A stretch of 64,000 nt of DNA from Cyclobacteriaceae bacterium (GCA_028285685.1 JANQOR010000012.1:62001-126000); one strand, 5' to 3'; positions 34,068-43,959 are shown, counted from the first letter of the stretch. Numbers and translations: made by a program. Notes: generated by a model from the sequence alone, not told the origin.

Positions 34068-37000
34068 TCAATTGTTCAGTGGTTCCGTCTTCTTCGGTAC
34101 AGTCAAAATAGGCGCATCCTTGCTCCTGAATAACTCATTAAAAGCTTTGATGTCATTTTGGACAAGTTCGTCGAATGACTGCTTCATTCCGCCCCACGAT
34201 TCCTCCAGGTCGTTCATGCGTTCCTTGTAGCTTTCGGGAACGCTCGGATCATAGGTGTCCAGGTTATTTCTAAGGAAGAAAAACTCGGAATTGATACCTG
34301 CCGGCCAGTTTAATACATCTTGAAATCCCTTTTGGCGAAGCTCAATCACAGGAGCTCTCCAATCCTCCATCTTCTTCTGGAGCTCATCGATTGCTTCCTG
34401 AATTTCTTCCATACCTTCTTCTTCACCATATTGTTCTTCGATCGATTCCAGTTGCTCAGAGATCTTCATCGCATCATTCACTGAATTGTGTATATCATTG
34501 ATACGATCTTCAATCCGTTCCATTAAATCTTGCTGTTCGGTCCATTGTTGTTGTGAAATATCAATGTCGGGCGGATCCATAATGACGATTTCTGCTTCGG
34601 ACACTACATCACCAAATGTCATTCTTGCTTGGTAAGTTCCCGGGGCCACACGATGGCCTCTGTAGTCTCCTTCGAAAACAAAAACTCCCGGCACATCTTG
34701 AAGTTTGTTTGTGCGATAGTTCCAGGTAAATCTGTTTAGACCGGCATTCACCGGCAGATCTTCGGTGTTCTGCGCAGGAATGTTTCCTCGGCCGCCCTGC
34801 ATTTTCACCACAATCTCTTCTTTTCCTTTGAATGATCGAATTACCTCATCATCGCTGTTTAATATTTCCAAAGTCAGACTTTCAGCACTATCGGGGGTAT
34901 TTTTCAAATAATAATGAAGTGTGACTCCTTCTGGCGGGTTTTCACCATAGCCGTGCTCTGTTATCAGGTAGAAAGGAGGTGAGCCAAATGATCGGTAGAC
35001 AGGCTTGGGCTGGTAAAGTTTCATTGCTCCGCTAAACTGTCCTTTGGATTGCTGAATAGAAGACAGATCATCTAAGATCCAAAATCCTCTTCCAGCCGTT
35101 GAGGCGGCCAAATCATTATCTCGAATCACTAAATCAGTGATTGAAACCACTGGCATATTTAATTGCAGCCGATTAAAACTACCTCCGCCATCAAAAGAAA
35201 CATAGAATCCCCTTTCAGCACCGGCATATAGCAAGCCAGGTACCTTAGCGTCTTCGCGGACTACTCGGAAAAAGTCATCTTTTTGAATATCGTCTCCGAT
35301 TTTCCTCCAGGTAGCACCATAATCAGTAGACTTATAGCTGTAATTTTTGTAATCGTTGAATTTGTATCGGGTAGAGGTAAAGTAGACAGTCCCTTTCTCA
35401 TGTGGAGAAACTTCAATCGAATGGATCATGGTCTCCGGAAGGTCGTTTGGAGTAATATCAGTCCAGGAAGTTCCGCCATCTTTAGTCACCTGGATCATAC
35501 CACCATTGGTGCCCGTGTAAATAATTCCTTCTTCCAGCGTTGATTCAGCAATATAGTAGATCGTATTGTAGTTTTCTCCACCGGCACCTTCATTCGTAAA
35601 CGGCCCCCCGCCTTGTCCCTGCTTCTCTTTGTCATTTTTCGTGAGGTCAGGGCTGATCGGTGTCCATTCCAGACCTCCATTTGTGGTTTTGAAAAGGACA
35701 TTTCCACCATAGTACATGGTCTTGGGATCGTGGGGAGAGTTGATCAATGGAGCATTCCAATTGAATCGATATTTCATATTGCGCGGCTCATAACCCAAGG
35801 TTGTTTCCGGGTAAGTCATGATATTCTTTGCTTCCCTGGTCACAACATCCAGTAAACTTATTCGACCATTAAAACACCCGCCGTATAGGATTCTAGGATT
35901 GGATGGATCATCCATTGTGACCATTGCACTCTCACAGCCTGGACCGTTGAACCAATCCGTACTCAGTATTCCGTAATTCTTGCTTCTTGAAGGAATCGCA
36001 ACGGAAAAATTATCCTGTTGTCCGCCATAGACCCAGAAAGGAACCTGCTCATCTGCGGTGATACGGTAGATCTGGGCTGTTGACTGATTGTTGAAACTGG
36101 ACCAGGTTTTTCCTTTGTTGAAGGAAATCGTTCCTCCACCATCCTCAGCAAGAGCAATGTTATTGCTGTTTCCCGGATTGATATACAGCTCATGACAATC
36201 GCCGTGAATCATACGCATACTTTGAAAGGTTTTGCCACCATCAATGGATCGCATGAGTGGAGCGTTCAGTACATACACAAGATCTTGATTGACTGGATCT
36301 GCAGTAACCTCCATATAGTACCAAGACCTTGACGTTATGGTCTTGTCGTTTGATATCAATTTCCAAGAGGCACCCGCATCATCCGACCGATATAGACCTG
36401 CTACCTCCTTTTCAGATTCAATGATGGCGAATATTCGTTGTGGATTAGCCGGGGAAACGGCAATCCCTATTTTTCCCATCATCTCAGGAAGGCCTTTGGA
36501 AATCTTTGACCAGGTTTCTCCGCCATCGACGGATTTGTAGATTGAAGAACCAGGACCTCCACTTTCAACTTTCCAGGGATACCTCCTGTGTTCCCAGGTA
36601 GCTGCGTACAGAATCCGTGGATTGGAGGGGTCCATACTTAGGCCGGAAATCCCGGTACCATCGTTGACAAAGAGCGTTTTCCTCCAGGTACTACCACCAT
36701 CAGTGGATTTGTAGACTCCACGATCCGGCGAAGCTCCATGCACCGGCCCTTGAGCTCCAATGTAGACAACATCCGGGTTCGTCGGGTGCACGATTACATC
36801 AGAAATGTGGCGAGTCCCCGTTAACCCAACATTTTTCCAGGTTTGACCAGCATCTTCAGATTTGTACACCCCATCTCCGTAGGAGGTCATGACGCCACGA
36901 ACAGCATGCTCCCCACTACCAACATAAACCACGTTTGGATCTGATTGGCTGACGGCAATATCACCGATCGAGCCAACATTGAAGTATCCATCAGAAACGT

Positions 37001-37262
37001 TGACCCAGTTGTAGCCACCGTCTTCCGTTTTCCAGACTCCGCCTCCCGTGTAGCCAGCATAGTAAACCTGGTCATTTCCTGAAATCCCCGTTATTGAATT
37101 TGCACGACCTCCCCGGTATGGACCCAAGTTCCGCCATTTTAGCCCTTCATATTCTGAGGTGCTGAAAGTCGGAGCAGGCGCATTTCGTTTTCTTCTTTGC
37201 GCTTCAGATTTTGAAACAGTCAATATCGAAATCAAGATTAAAAGTGATAGTAGCCTCTTCAT
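34068..37262 (-). CDS. Exported BNR/sortilin-like beta-propeller protein
   Basis: 1064 residues. The signal peptide (LLSLLILISILTVSKSEAQ) precedes many Asp-box units of the form S-x-D-x-G-x-T/S-W (for example KSEDAGQTWKNV, KSTDGGSTWRKT, KSTDYGATWRKI), making one or two propellers over ~45-690. A beta domain (~730-880) and a helical, coiled-coil region (~905-1060, QWTEQQDLMERIEDRIND) follow. The type matches the family called glycosyl hydrolase or VPS10/sortilin-like in Bacteroidota; no catalytic residues for a glycosidase were identified. There is no T9SS tail, so it is probably periplasmic. It is monocistronic, divergent from PadR copy B. Confidence 0.9.
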   Translation of the reverse strand: MKRLLSLLILISILTVSKSEAQRRKRNAPAPTFSTSEYEGLKWRNLGPYRGGRANSITGISGNDQVYYAGYTGGGVWKTEDGGYNWVNVSDGYFNVGSIGDIAVSQSDPNVVYVGSGEHAVRGVMTSYGDGVYKSEDAGQTWKNVGLTGTRHISDVIVHPTNPDVVYIGAQGPVHGASPDRGVYKSTDGGSTWRKTLFVNDGTGISGLSMDPSNPRILYAATWEHRRYPWKVESGGPGSSIYKSVDGGETWSKISKGLPEMMGKIGIAVSPANPQRIFAIIESEKEVAGLYRSDDAGASWKLISNDKTITSRSWYYMEVTADPVNQDLVYVLNAPLMRSIDGGKTFQSMRMIHGDCHELYINPGNSNNIALAEDGGGTISFNKGKTWSSFNNQSTAQIYRITADEQVPFWVYGGQQDNFSVAIPSRSKNYGILSTDWFNGPGCESAMVTMDDPSNPRILYGGCFNGRISLLDVVTREAKNIMTYPETTLGYEPRNMKYRFNWNAPLINSPHDPKTMYYGGNVLFKTTNGGLEWTPISPDLTKNDKEKQGQGGGPFTNEGAGGENYNTIYYIAESTLEEGIIYTGTNGGMIQVTKDGGTSWTDITPNDLPETMIHSIEVSPHEKGTVYFTSTRYKFNDYKNYSYKSTDYGATWRKIGDDIQKDDFFRVVREDAKVPGLLYAGAERGFYVSFDGGGSFNRLQLNMPVVSITDLVIRDNDLAASTAGRGFWILDDLSSIQQSKGQFSGAMKLYQPKPVYRSFGSPPFYLITEHGYGENPPEGVTLHYYLKNTPDSAESLTLEILNSDDEVIRSFKGKEEIVVKMQGGRGNIPAQNTEDLPVNAGLNRFTWNYRTNKLQDVPGVFVFEGDYRGHRVAPGTYQARMTFGDVVSEAEIVIMDPPDIDISQQQWTEQQDLMERIEDRINDIHNSVNDAMKISEQLESIEEQYGEEEGMEEIQEAIDELQKKMEDWRAPVIELRQKGFQDVLNWPAGINSEFFFLRNNLDTYDPSVPESYKERMNDLEESWGGMKQSFDELVQNDIKAFNELFRSKDAPILTVPKKTEPLNN

Positions 37263-37347
37263 GGATGTGTTAGGTTTGATTGGATGTTTAAGCTAGCTAA
37301 AAGCCCCTTATTTTGCAATGAAAGACTTCCTAACCAATTAGGTCTTC

Positions 37348-37380
37348 ATTTGTGAAACAAATAATTTCTCTGTACGTTTG
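37348..37380 (+). promoter_or_regulatory. Promoter and PadR operator, copy B
   Basis: TTTG (37349-37352), a 20-nt spacer and TACGTTTG (37373-37380) match the Bacteroidota promoter fully. The inverted repeat ATTTGT-GAA-ACAAAT (37348-37362) covers the -33 element, a standard repression geometry. The repeat has the same half-sites and spacing as copy A. Confidence 0.7.
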
Positions 37381-37406
37381 GTCTTCAATTAAGAAACTAA
37401 TAGATC

Positions 37407-37733
37407 ATGAAAGAAACAGGTCTCGGAGAATTTCAGGAAATCGTTTTATTAACCATTCTTATTCTGGAAGAAAAAGCTTACGGAGCAAAGATCCAGAATG
37501 AAATGAGTCAGCGACTGGGAAGGACCATTAGTCGCGGCGCCTTGCATGCTGCATTAACCAGGCTGAGTGAAAAGAATTTCATTGAGTCTGCATACGGCGG
37601 TGCTACAGCTGAAAGAGGTGGTAGAAGAAAGCGATTTTACTCCGTCACAAATCTTGGAAAATCAGCACTTAACGATGCGAAAACCATTCGCGACGAGATG
37701 TGGACCCTGGTTCCGAAAGTGCACTTTCAATGA
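37407..37733 (+). CDS. PadR-family transcriptional regulator, copy B
   Basis: 108 residues. The winged helix has GEFQEIVLLTILILEEKAYG, TISRGALHAALTRLSEKNFI and TAERGGRRKRFYSVT, matching copy A in order and spacing. The upstream inverted repeat overlaps its promoter, so autorepression is likely. The stop overlaps the permease ATG (ATGA at 37730-37733). Confidence 0.93.
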   Translation: MKETGLGEFQEIVLLTILILEEKAYGAKIQNEMSQRLGRTISRGALHAALTRLSEKNFIESAYGGATAERGGRRKRFYSVTNLGKSALNDAKTIRDEMWTLVPKVHFQ

Positions 37734-40300
37734 GACATCCGGACATACCCAAATGGTCTTATAAGCTATTCAAGGGATTTTGTCACAAAGATTTCTTCGA
37801 AGAACTGCAAGGTGATCTTGAGGAGAATTTTCTATTTGATCTTGAAGAAAAAGGAAAAAAGGAAGCCCGTAGGATTTACAGGCTTGAAATCATAAAACTC
37901 ATACGTCCTTCTGCCATGAAAAAGACTTCTTTTATACCACGCTCACTTGGTCAGCTCGCCAGGAATTATGTGTTGACTTCTGTAAGGGCTATAAAGCATA
38001 ATCCGGGTTATATTCTATCCAACATATTTGGGTTGGCACTCGCCCTGTCCATTTCTACGATTGGCTATTTCTACTATCACTTTAATGATACTTTCAACAA
38101 ACATTATGATCGTGCAGAGTTCCTGTTTAAGATCCATGGTGAGCGCACTGGAGAAGCTACGCTAGGCTCTAGCCCAATTGCTATGGCTCCTTCCCTTAAT
38201 GCCGCTGGTATTGATGCAATGCGCTATCACAAAGAAACAATTGCGGTGCGCCTGGGAAACAGGCTCTTTCAGGAAAGTGCTGCCTTTGCGGATCCTGCTT
38301 ATCTCGAATCGTTCGAACTCGAAAGTGTCAGTGGGCAAAAAATTAAGATCCAAAGCACTAACGAGATCTTCATCTCGCAAGACATGGCCACAAAATTATT
38401 TGGTGATGTCTACCCACTTGGAGAGTTGGTGGTGATTGTATTTCCCAATGAAAAGGAACAATCTTTTGTCATCAAAGATGTTTTCAAAGACCCACCTCAA
38501 AATGTTAGTTTTCATTTTCCCATGATCACTTCCTTTGACAACTACACTCAATTTTATGAAGTAGAACAAAACAACTGGGCGACTTATGTCGATGGCACAT
38601 TTGTCAACTTAAAAGATATGAATCCCGGTCAGGTCGAGGCGCACATGAATACGTTGATTGAGGCGCACAACCGGTCCAATCCCGAGCGGCTTGTGTCAAA
38701 ATTTCGCTTAGACAACGTATTGATCTGGCCCACAATTGAAAACGAGTTAGTAGGGGGAAGTTTTTGGAACACTCTGCATCCAGCATCGGTCATAGGAACA
38801 GTGTCAACTTCCCTTGCAATTCTGTTGCTGGCATGTTTCAATTTTATCAATACTAGCATCGCCTTATCAGGAAAAAGGTTGAAAGAAATTGCGGTCAGAA
38901 AAGTAATGGGCGGGAGTAGAAAAAGTACCATCACTCAATTTATGATCGAGAATTCACTCATGGTGTTTGTGTCGGTAATTCTCTCCTTTGGTATTTCCTA
39001 CTTCCTGATACCTGCATACAATAGTTTAATGACGCAGGAAATCATCCAGCTGGATGAGGTTCCACTTAAGACAATCATTTATTTCAGCATAATCTTGATT
39101 GTGTTCGTTGCCCTATTATCCGGAGCCTATCCTTCCTTCTACATTTCAAGATTTTCATCCCTCGAAATTTTCAGAGACAAATTGGTACTCTCAGGGAAAA
39201 ACCGATTGATGATTGTTCTTCTCACTTTTCAGTTTGCGTTGTGCTTCTACAATTTTGCCAGTCTATACATAAACGTTGAGAACTCGTACTACCAAGAAAA
39301 TCTGGATCGTGGGTATGATCTAAGCAAGGTCATAAACATCCCGCTTTATAATTCAGCTCAAATATCAGAGCTTGAGAATAGGCTGAATCAGCACCCTGAG
39401 ATCGTCAATGTGTCTGGCACCTCGAACACGATTGGGTTTAACTTTAAGAACAGCTCGATAACATTTGAGGGAATCGAACATGAGGTAGCGGATCTTTCTG
39501 TTGGTACTAGCTATTTACAGTTAATGGGTATTAGGCTGGTTAGGGGTTCATTCTTTTCAAACCAATATGAATCAGCAAGTGATCAAATTGTCATTAATGA
39601 AATGTTGGAAAGCCAAATAGGGCAGGATTTACTTAACAAGAGGATTCGGTACAAGGACCAACTTTTTACAGTGGTTGGCATTGTCGAGGATTTTAACCTT
39701 CGGCCTGTTATGTTCGATAATAGGATCAAACCAACCATTTTGCGTGCCAGTCCGGAGAACGCATATCGCTACGCATCATTGCAAATTCAAGGAAAGGCCA
39801 AGCAGGTCAATTCAGCAGTCGAATTGATTTGGTACGAGCTATTCCCGCAGCAGCTGTATAAAGGTTTCCTACAGGAGGATGTGATGGAGAGCATACGAGA
39901 AACCAATACGATCATGATATACATCAATTTGTTCAGTGCAGTTGTCACGATCCTCATTTCAGCGCTTGGTTTGTATACACTAATCGCGCTCAAAGTTCAA
40001 CGTAGGAGTAAGGAGTTTGGAATTCGAAAAGTACTTGGAGCAAGCAAAAAGGTGATTGTAAGTCTTTTAGGTAAAGATCTGTACTGGATACTTGGTGTTG
40101 CCATTATCCCAGGTCTGGCCAGCGCATACCTTGTGAATGACACTGTATTTGACATCATCTACGCCTACCATGTCAAAATCGGATTCAATCACCTTCTTTT
40201 ACCATCCATTGGATTGTTTGTAATCGTGGTTATTACAATCGGATATAAGGTGATGCATACAAGCAAGTTGAATCCAGTCGAACAACTTAGAACAGAATAA
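37730..40300 (+). CDS. FtsX/MacB-type ABC permease with permease prefix domain, copy B
   Basis: 856 residues from ATG 37730, coupled to PadR. The prefix domain (KLFKGFCHKDFFEELQGDLE) is followed by a first helix at ~96-116, a periplasmic core and an FtsX block with KEIAVRKVMGGSRKSTITQF. The second half ends in KEFGIRKVLGASKKVIVSLL and three helices. Layout equals copy A, but periplasmic parts differ in sequence, so a different substrate or signal is likely. No ATPase subunit is nearby. A DUF2141 gene follows after 3 nt. Confidence 0.92.
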   Translation: MRHPDIPKWSYKLFKGFCHKDFFEELQGDLEENFLFDLEEKGKKEARRIYRLEIIKLIRPSAMKKTSFIPRSLGQLARNYVLTSVRAIKHNPGYILSNIFGLALALSISTIGYFYYHFNDTFNKHYDRAEFLFKIHGERTGEATLGSSPIAMAPSLNAAGIDAMRYHKETIAVRLGNRLFQESAAFADPAYLESFELESVSGQKIKIQSTNEIFISQDMATKLFGDVYPLGELVVIVFPNEKEQSFVIKDVFKDPPQNVSFHFPMITSFDNYTQFYEVEQNNWATYVDGTFVNLKDMNPGQVEAHMNTLIEAHNRSNPERLVSKFRLDNVLIWPTIENELVGGSFWNTLHPASVIGTVSTSLAILLLACFNFINTSIALSGKRLKEIAVRKVMGGSRKSTITQFMIENSLMVFVSVILSFGISYFLIPAYNSLMTQEIIQLDEVPLKTIIYFSIILIVFVALLSGAYPSFYISRFSSLEIFRDKLVLSGKNRLMIVLLTFQFALCFYNFASLYINVENSYYQENLDRGYDLSKVINIPLYNSAQISELENRLNQHPEIVNVSGTSNTIGFNFKNSSITFEGIEHEVADLSVGTSYLQLMGIRLVRGSFFSNQYESASDQIVINEMLESQIGQDLLNKRIRYKDQLFTVVGIVEDFNLRPVMFDNRIKPTILRASPENAYRYASLQIQGKAKQVNSAVELIWYELFPQQLYKGFLQEDVMESIRETNTIMIYINLFSAVVTILISALGLYTLIALKVQRRSKEFGIRKVLGASKKVIVSLLGKDLYWILGVAIIPGLASAYLVNDTVFDIIYAYHVKIGFNHLLLPSIGLFVIVVITIGYKVMHTSKLNPVEQLRTE

Positions 40301-40303
40301 AAT

Positions 40304-40717
40304 ATGCAATTGAAATCATTCCTCTTCCTGCTTGCGCTCGCCAGTTCATCATCTTTAGTTGCACAGCATAAACTGAAAGTGGAAGTGACAGATATCAACA
40401 AGGTCGAAGGCGCCGTTGAAATCTGTCTCTTTGATAGCGATGAGAACTATATGAGAGATGCACTAAAATGTGTTTGGATTGACGTGAAAGAGGCTTCCGT
40501 CAAACACAGTTTCGATTCAGTTCCAGAAGGGGACTATGCAGTGGTTGTGATTCAGGATTTAAACGAAAATAGAGATCTTGACACCAATTTCATGGGAATT
40601 CCAAAAGAGCCATACGGATTCTCAAATAATCCTTCTACGACATTCGGTCCTCCCTCTTTTGAGGGAGCGAGCTTTCAAATAGCAGGTGAAAAAATTATTC
40701 AAATCAGCCTGAAATAG
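40304..40717 (+). CDS. DUF2141 family exported protein
   Basis: 137 residues. Signal peptide (SFLFLLALASSSSLVAQ), then a DUF2141 beta-sandwich: KVEGAVEICLFDSDENYM, PEGDYAVVVIQDLNENRDLD and FMGIPKEPYGFSNNP. The family is periplasmic or exported with unknown function. Placed 3 nt after permease copy B, it may be co-transcribed with it; copy A lacks this gene. It converges on the next NHL gene, with 7 nt between stops. Confidence 0.9.
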   Translation: MQLKSFLFLLALASSSSLVAQHKLKVEVTDINKVEGAVEICLFDSDENYMRDALKCVWIDVKEASVKHSFDSVPEGDYAVVVIQDLNENRDLDTNFMGIPKEPYGFSNNPSTTFGPPSFEGASFQIAGEKIIQISLK

Positions 40718-40724
40718 AACCCGA

Positions 40725-41690
40725 CTATTTCAACTCTACTACTCTTACCAAAACAGGATTTAACTGAGTGTCCTGTCCAGGGACTTTGGATGTGACGTAA
40801 ATCTTTTTTCCATCCGGACTCACATCTATTCCATTTGGAATTGAAAATGTAGCTGTCTCACCACTTCCATCTGTATTTCCAGATGATCCAGTTCCTGCAA
40901 TCACAGATACTTGACCGTCCAGTGTAACCTCGTATAGCCGATTCCCACTTCTACTCAGAACATACAATACACCATTGCCAAAAGCCAGGTGGGCGTTGCT
41001 GCTTCCTGGTAGAGTGACGAGCTGCTCTGTTGTACCATCCGCAGAGATCTTTATTACATCAGAATTGTTGAAGTTCGCAGCATACAGATTACCTGAATCA
41101 TCTATTGTCAATCCATTGGGACAATTAAGTAGGGCACTTGTCGAAAAACGAGCAGATGTTCCATCTGGCTCAATCTTTTGGATGGATCCTCCACCACCGC
41201 AGTTACAGACATATAAATTCCCGGCTTGGTCAAAAGCAACGCCAACAGGGCTTGCCAAACCTGCATTAGAAAACAAACTAACTTGTCCGTCCGTCGAGAT
41301 TTCGCTAATGGATTGACCTCTAATGTTGGCCTGAAACAATTTGCCATCTGTAGCAAACGTGTTTCCGGATGCTCCATTTAACCCGTTAGCAAAAATGGTC
41401 ACTTCGCCCGATGTCGGGTCTACCCTAGATACTTTCTTGCCGTTCGCATTACTAAGATTATCACCAAAGTTGGCAACGTATACGAATCCATCATCGCCCA
41501 CCACAAGGCCTCCACTTCCATCAAAACTTTGTGTCAAAGTTGAAACTGTATATAAACACCGCTTGTCATTTACAGTTTCTGAAGTAGGATTTCCACATGC
41601 ATCAAACGCGGCTTGGCTTGAATCAGCGGAATCATCACTCCCACACGAATTCAGCAATACAGCCAGAGTGAAAACTTTAAGATTTTTCAT
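40725..41690 (-). CDS. NHL/SMP-30-like beta-propeller lipoprotein, copy B
   Basis: 321 residues from ATG 41690 (the upstream GTG at 41693 is in frame). The lipobox is LLNSC, followed by GSDDSAD. Segments such as DACGNPTSETVNDKRCLYTV, NLYVCNCGGGGSIQKI, NLYAANFNNSDVIKI and DVSPDGKKIYVTS align along the whole protein with 25552-26514. It is one of three such propellers in the two modules. The role may be extracytoplasmic ligand binding. Confidence 0.88.
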   Translation of the reverse strand: MKNLKVFTLAVLLNSCGSDDSADSSQAAFDACGNPTSETVNDKRCLYTVSTLTQSFDGSGGLVVGDDGFVYVANFGDNLSNANGKKVSRVDPTSGEVTIFANGLNGASGNTFATDGKLFQANIRGQSISEISTDGQVSLFSNAGLASPVGVAFDQAGNLYVCNCGGGGSIQKIEPDGTSARFSTSALLNCPNGLTIDDSGNLYAANFNNSDVIKISADGTTEQLVTLPGSSNAHLAFGNGVLYVLSRSGNRLYEVTLDGQVSVIAGTGSSGNTDGSGETATFSIPNGIDVSPDGKKIYVTSKVPGQDTQLNPVLVRVVELK

Positions 41691-41722
41691 CACTACTTTT
41701 TTGAAGTGTTATAAATCTGCAA

Positions 41723-42646
41723 CTACTCTAGCGTGAGCTTTCTAATGCTGAAATTCTTCTGGGTCACATAAAGGGTTTTTCCATCCGGTGAAGCGGCAAT
41801 GCCATTTGGAGCTGCAAAAGAAACCGTGGCACCGACACCATCATCATTTCCAAATACGCCTGTACCAATGAGCACTGAAACAGTTCCATCTAATTCAATG
41901 GTGTAAATCTTATTATCAGCAAATCCTGTTGCGTACAGTCTGCCATTGGCATAGATGATGTACCCGATGCTGGTTGGGAGGGTGGCAATTGTGGAAACGT
42001 CACCAGCAGGAGTTACCTTATTAATTCTTCCGTCTGAAAAATTTGCTGCATATAAATTGTCGTCATCATCGATGGCAATACCAAAGGTGACCCTTAGAGG
42101 TCCACCGCTCGCAATCTCGGTCACTTCCTTGTCGGGGGTGATTTTGAAAATCTTGTTCGTCTTGAAGACGGTGTGATAGAGGTTCCCCTCATTATCAATG
42201 GTAAAACTTCCGCCCTGAAACCTGTTGTCGTTGATATAGGTGGAAACAGTTCCATCTGGCGCGATTGCCGAGATAAGTGTCGGTCCATTGAAAGCCACGA
42301 TGAGGGAATTGTCGGTATTAAAAACGTGACCCATTGGGGCTGTCAGGTTGGACGCAAAAGCAGTACTCGTTCCATCGGGGGCAACCCTATAAATGGTCCT
42401 GCCGGCTGCACTTGCAAGATGAGAAACATACAGTGATCCGTCTTCTCCTATCGAAATCCCATCATCGCCCTGGTAAGTACCTGATATATTGATGGTTTCG
42501 ACAATGATGTTAGATTCTGGACCGAGAATTGGTTCATCTTCATCGGATGAATCATCACTTCCACATCCGGTAAAAACAATCGGACTAAGAAGCATACTTA
42601 ACATCAATAATTTTATCCTCTTCGATTTTGAATCTTTTATTTTCAT
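41723..42646 (-). CDS. NHL/SMP-30-like beta-propeller lipoprotein, third paralogue
   Basis: 307 residues from ATG 42646. Signal and lipobox (MLSMLLSPIVFTGC), then an acidic linker (DDSSDEDE). Propeller blades include NLYAANFSDGRINKVTP, ATLPTSIGYIIYANGRLY and GIAASPDGKTLYVTQ. It keeps the blade pattern of its neighbours but lacks their N-terminal two-Cys segment, so it is the more distant relative. It lies 32 nt upstream of copy B in the same direction, and 161 nt after the AraC stop. Confidence 0.85.
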   Translation of the reverse strand: MKIKDSKSKRIKLLMLSMLLSPIVFTGCGSDDSSDEDEPILGPESNIIVETINISGTYQGDDGISIGEDGSLYVSHLASAAGRTIYRVAPDGTSTAFASNLTAPMGHVFNTDNSLIVAFNGPTLISAIAPDGTVSTYINDNRFQGGSFTIDNEGNLYHTVFKTNKIFKITPDKEVTEIASGGPLRVTFGIAIDDDDNLYAANFSDGRINKVTPAGDVSTIATLPTSIGYIIYANGRLYATGFADNKIYTIELDGTVSVLIGTGVFGNDDGVGATVSFAAPNGIAASPDGKTLYVTQKNFSIRKLTLE

Positions 42647-42807
42647 AACGATCATACATTAAGTTGAACACGACTCCGAAAGAATCAGAGCAGTTCAATG
42701 ATCGTGATTAAATGTGCAAAATGGTCTTGAAAATCAGCGATTCGGGTTAACCTCTATAGATATTAACTCATTTATTAAGCTTCAGCCCAAAGACTGACTA
42801 CTAGAAA

Positions 42808-43917
42808 TTATCCTAGAGAAGATTTGTAAGAGCTTTTTACAAAATCGGAGGGAAGGCTACCGGTGAATTTTTTAAAGTTTTTGTAAAAGGAGACCTTGTT
42901 TCCGAAGCCTGAATCAAGAGCCACGGCGAACATTTTAGGAGGCTCCTTTTCAGCCATTAGAATATGCTTCGCTTCATCGACTCTATATTTATTGATGAAG
43001 TCCAGGAAACTTCCACCATAATTCTCATTGACCACGCGGGAAAGATCATGATGTCCGACCTCCAGCTTGGACGCCACTTCAGGCAACTTGATAGTTGATT
43101 GCAGATAGAGCTTCTCGCTCAGCATTAAATGTTGTAACGCATCATAAATCTCCATTGATCGTTCAGGAGATAATTTTGAGGAATAATATTTTGGTTTTAG
43201 GCGTTTCACCATTTCGAACACGATGTCCGATCGTGTATAGCCATAGTAGCCGATGAGATAGATGAAAAAGGCAAGAAAGCTGAAGAAAATATGCCGGGCG
43301 ATAACAATGTCCGTCATCCAAAGTGAAAAAGTCCCGATAGTAAAGATGAATGCAAGAATTGTAAAGAGTGATCGGATTTTTTTCATCCACTTTTCTCGTT
43401 TTTTGGTTGCATTTTGAAAGTCAATGGTCTTGAAGCATGCGTACACATAAGCTGTGAAGAGAATAATATGCATTCCAGACCCAACTCTAACCACGGCATA
43501 CGGATAATACTCATGAACCGTGTCCAGGTAAATCGACCCGTAGAAGCCGTCCGTATTGTGGGGAAGCCAATAAAGGAATTGGATCAGAAAAGGAATTAAG
43601 TGCGGCAAAAAGTTCCTGACAGGTTTACGATCTGATGTACGTTTCAAATAAAAATAGATGGTTACCGGAATTAGTGGGACGATGCTATATCCCGAGAGAA
43701 ACAGCGTTCCAACTTGTGCTTTGTATCCGGAATCATTCAAGAAAAAGGAGAACGTATAATAGGTCATTAAGAAAACAGCGGCAGCTAAAAACCTATTTGC
43801 GATGTGGTCACCTTTCCTTAATGTAAACAGGATGATAGTGAGGAAAACTCCTTGCCCTAACACAAGCAAGAGAAAGTAGTGAAAAAGATTTAGTGATACC
43901 ATTGCGGAAATGTCCAT
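42808..43917 (-). CDS. Membrane-embedded AraC-family regulator (7TM type), copy B
   Basis: 369 residues. About seven helices occupy 1-225 (VLGQGVFLTIILFTLRK; GYSIVPLIPVTIYFYLK; HIFFSFLAFFIYLIGYYGY). The AraC domain lies at ~270-365 (VASKLEVGHHDLSRVVNENY; FAVALDSGFGNKVSFYKNFK). Same layout as copy A at 24450, with moderate sequence similarity. It reads toward the two NHL lipoprotein genes and could activate them. Confidence 0.9.
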   Translation of the reverse strand: MDISAMVSLNLFHYFLLLVLGQGVFLTIILFTLRKGDHIANRFLAAAVFLMTYYTFSFFLNDSGYKAQVGTLFLSGYSIVPLIPVTIYFYLKRTSDRKPVRNFLPHLIPFLIQFLYWLPHNTDGFYGSIYLDTVHEYYPYAVVRVGSGMHIILFTAYVYACFKTIDFQNATKKREKWMKKIRSLFTILAFIFTIGTFSLWMTDIVIARHIFFSFLAFFIYLIGYYGYTRSDIVFEMVKRLKPKYYSSKLSPERSMEIYDALQHLMLSEKLYLQSTIKLPEVASKLEVGHHDLSRVVNENYGGSFLDFINKYRVDEAKHILMAEKEPPKMFAVALDSGFGNKVSFYKNFKKFTGSLPSDFVKSSYKSSLG

Positions 43918-43959
43918 TCATAGAACACATGAATCGATGACATCACCTATTGTGAAATA

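Noticed and set aside
42745-42785. GGGTTAACC followed by ATTAA as a further copy of the 32-bp element
   Set aside because: The core is GGGTTAA rather than GGGTTAC, the spacing differs, and no rightward gene follows.
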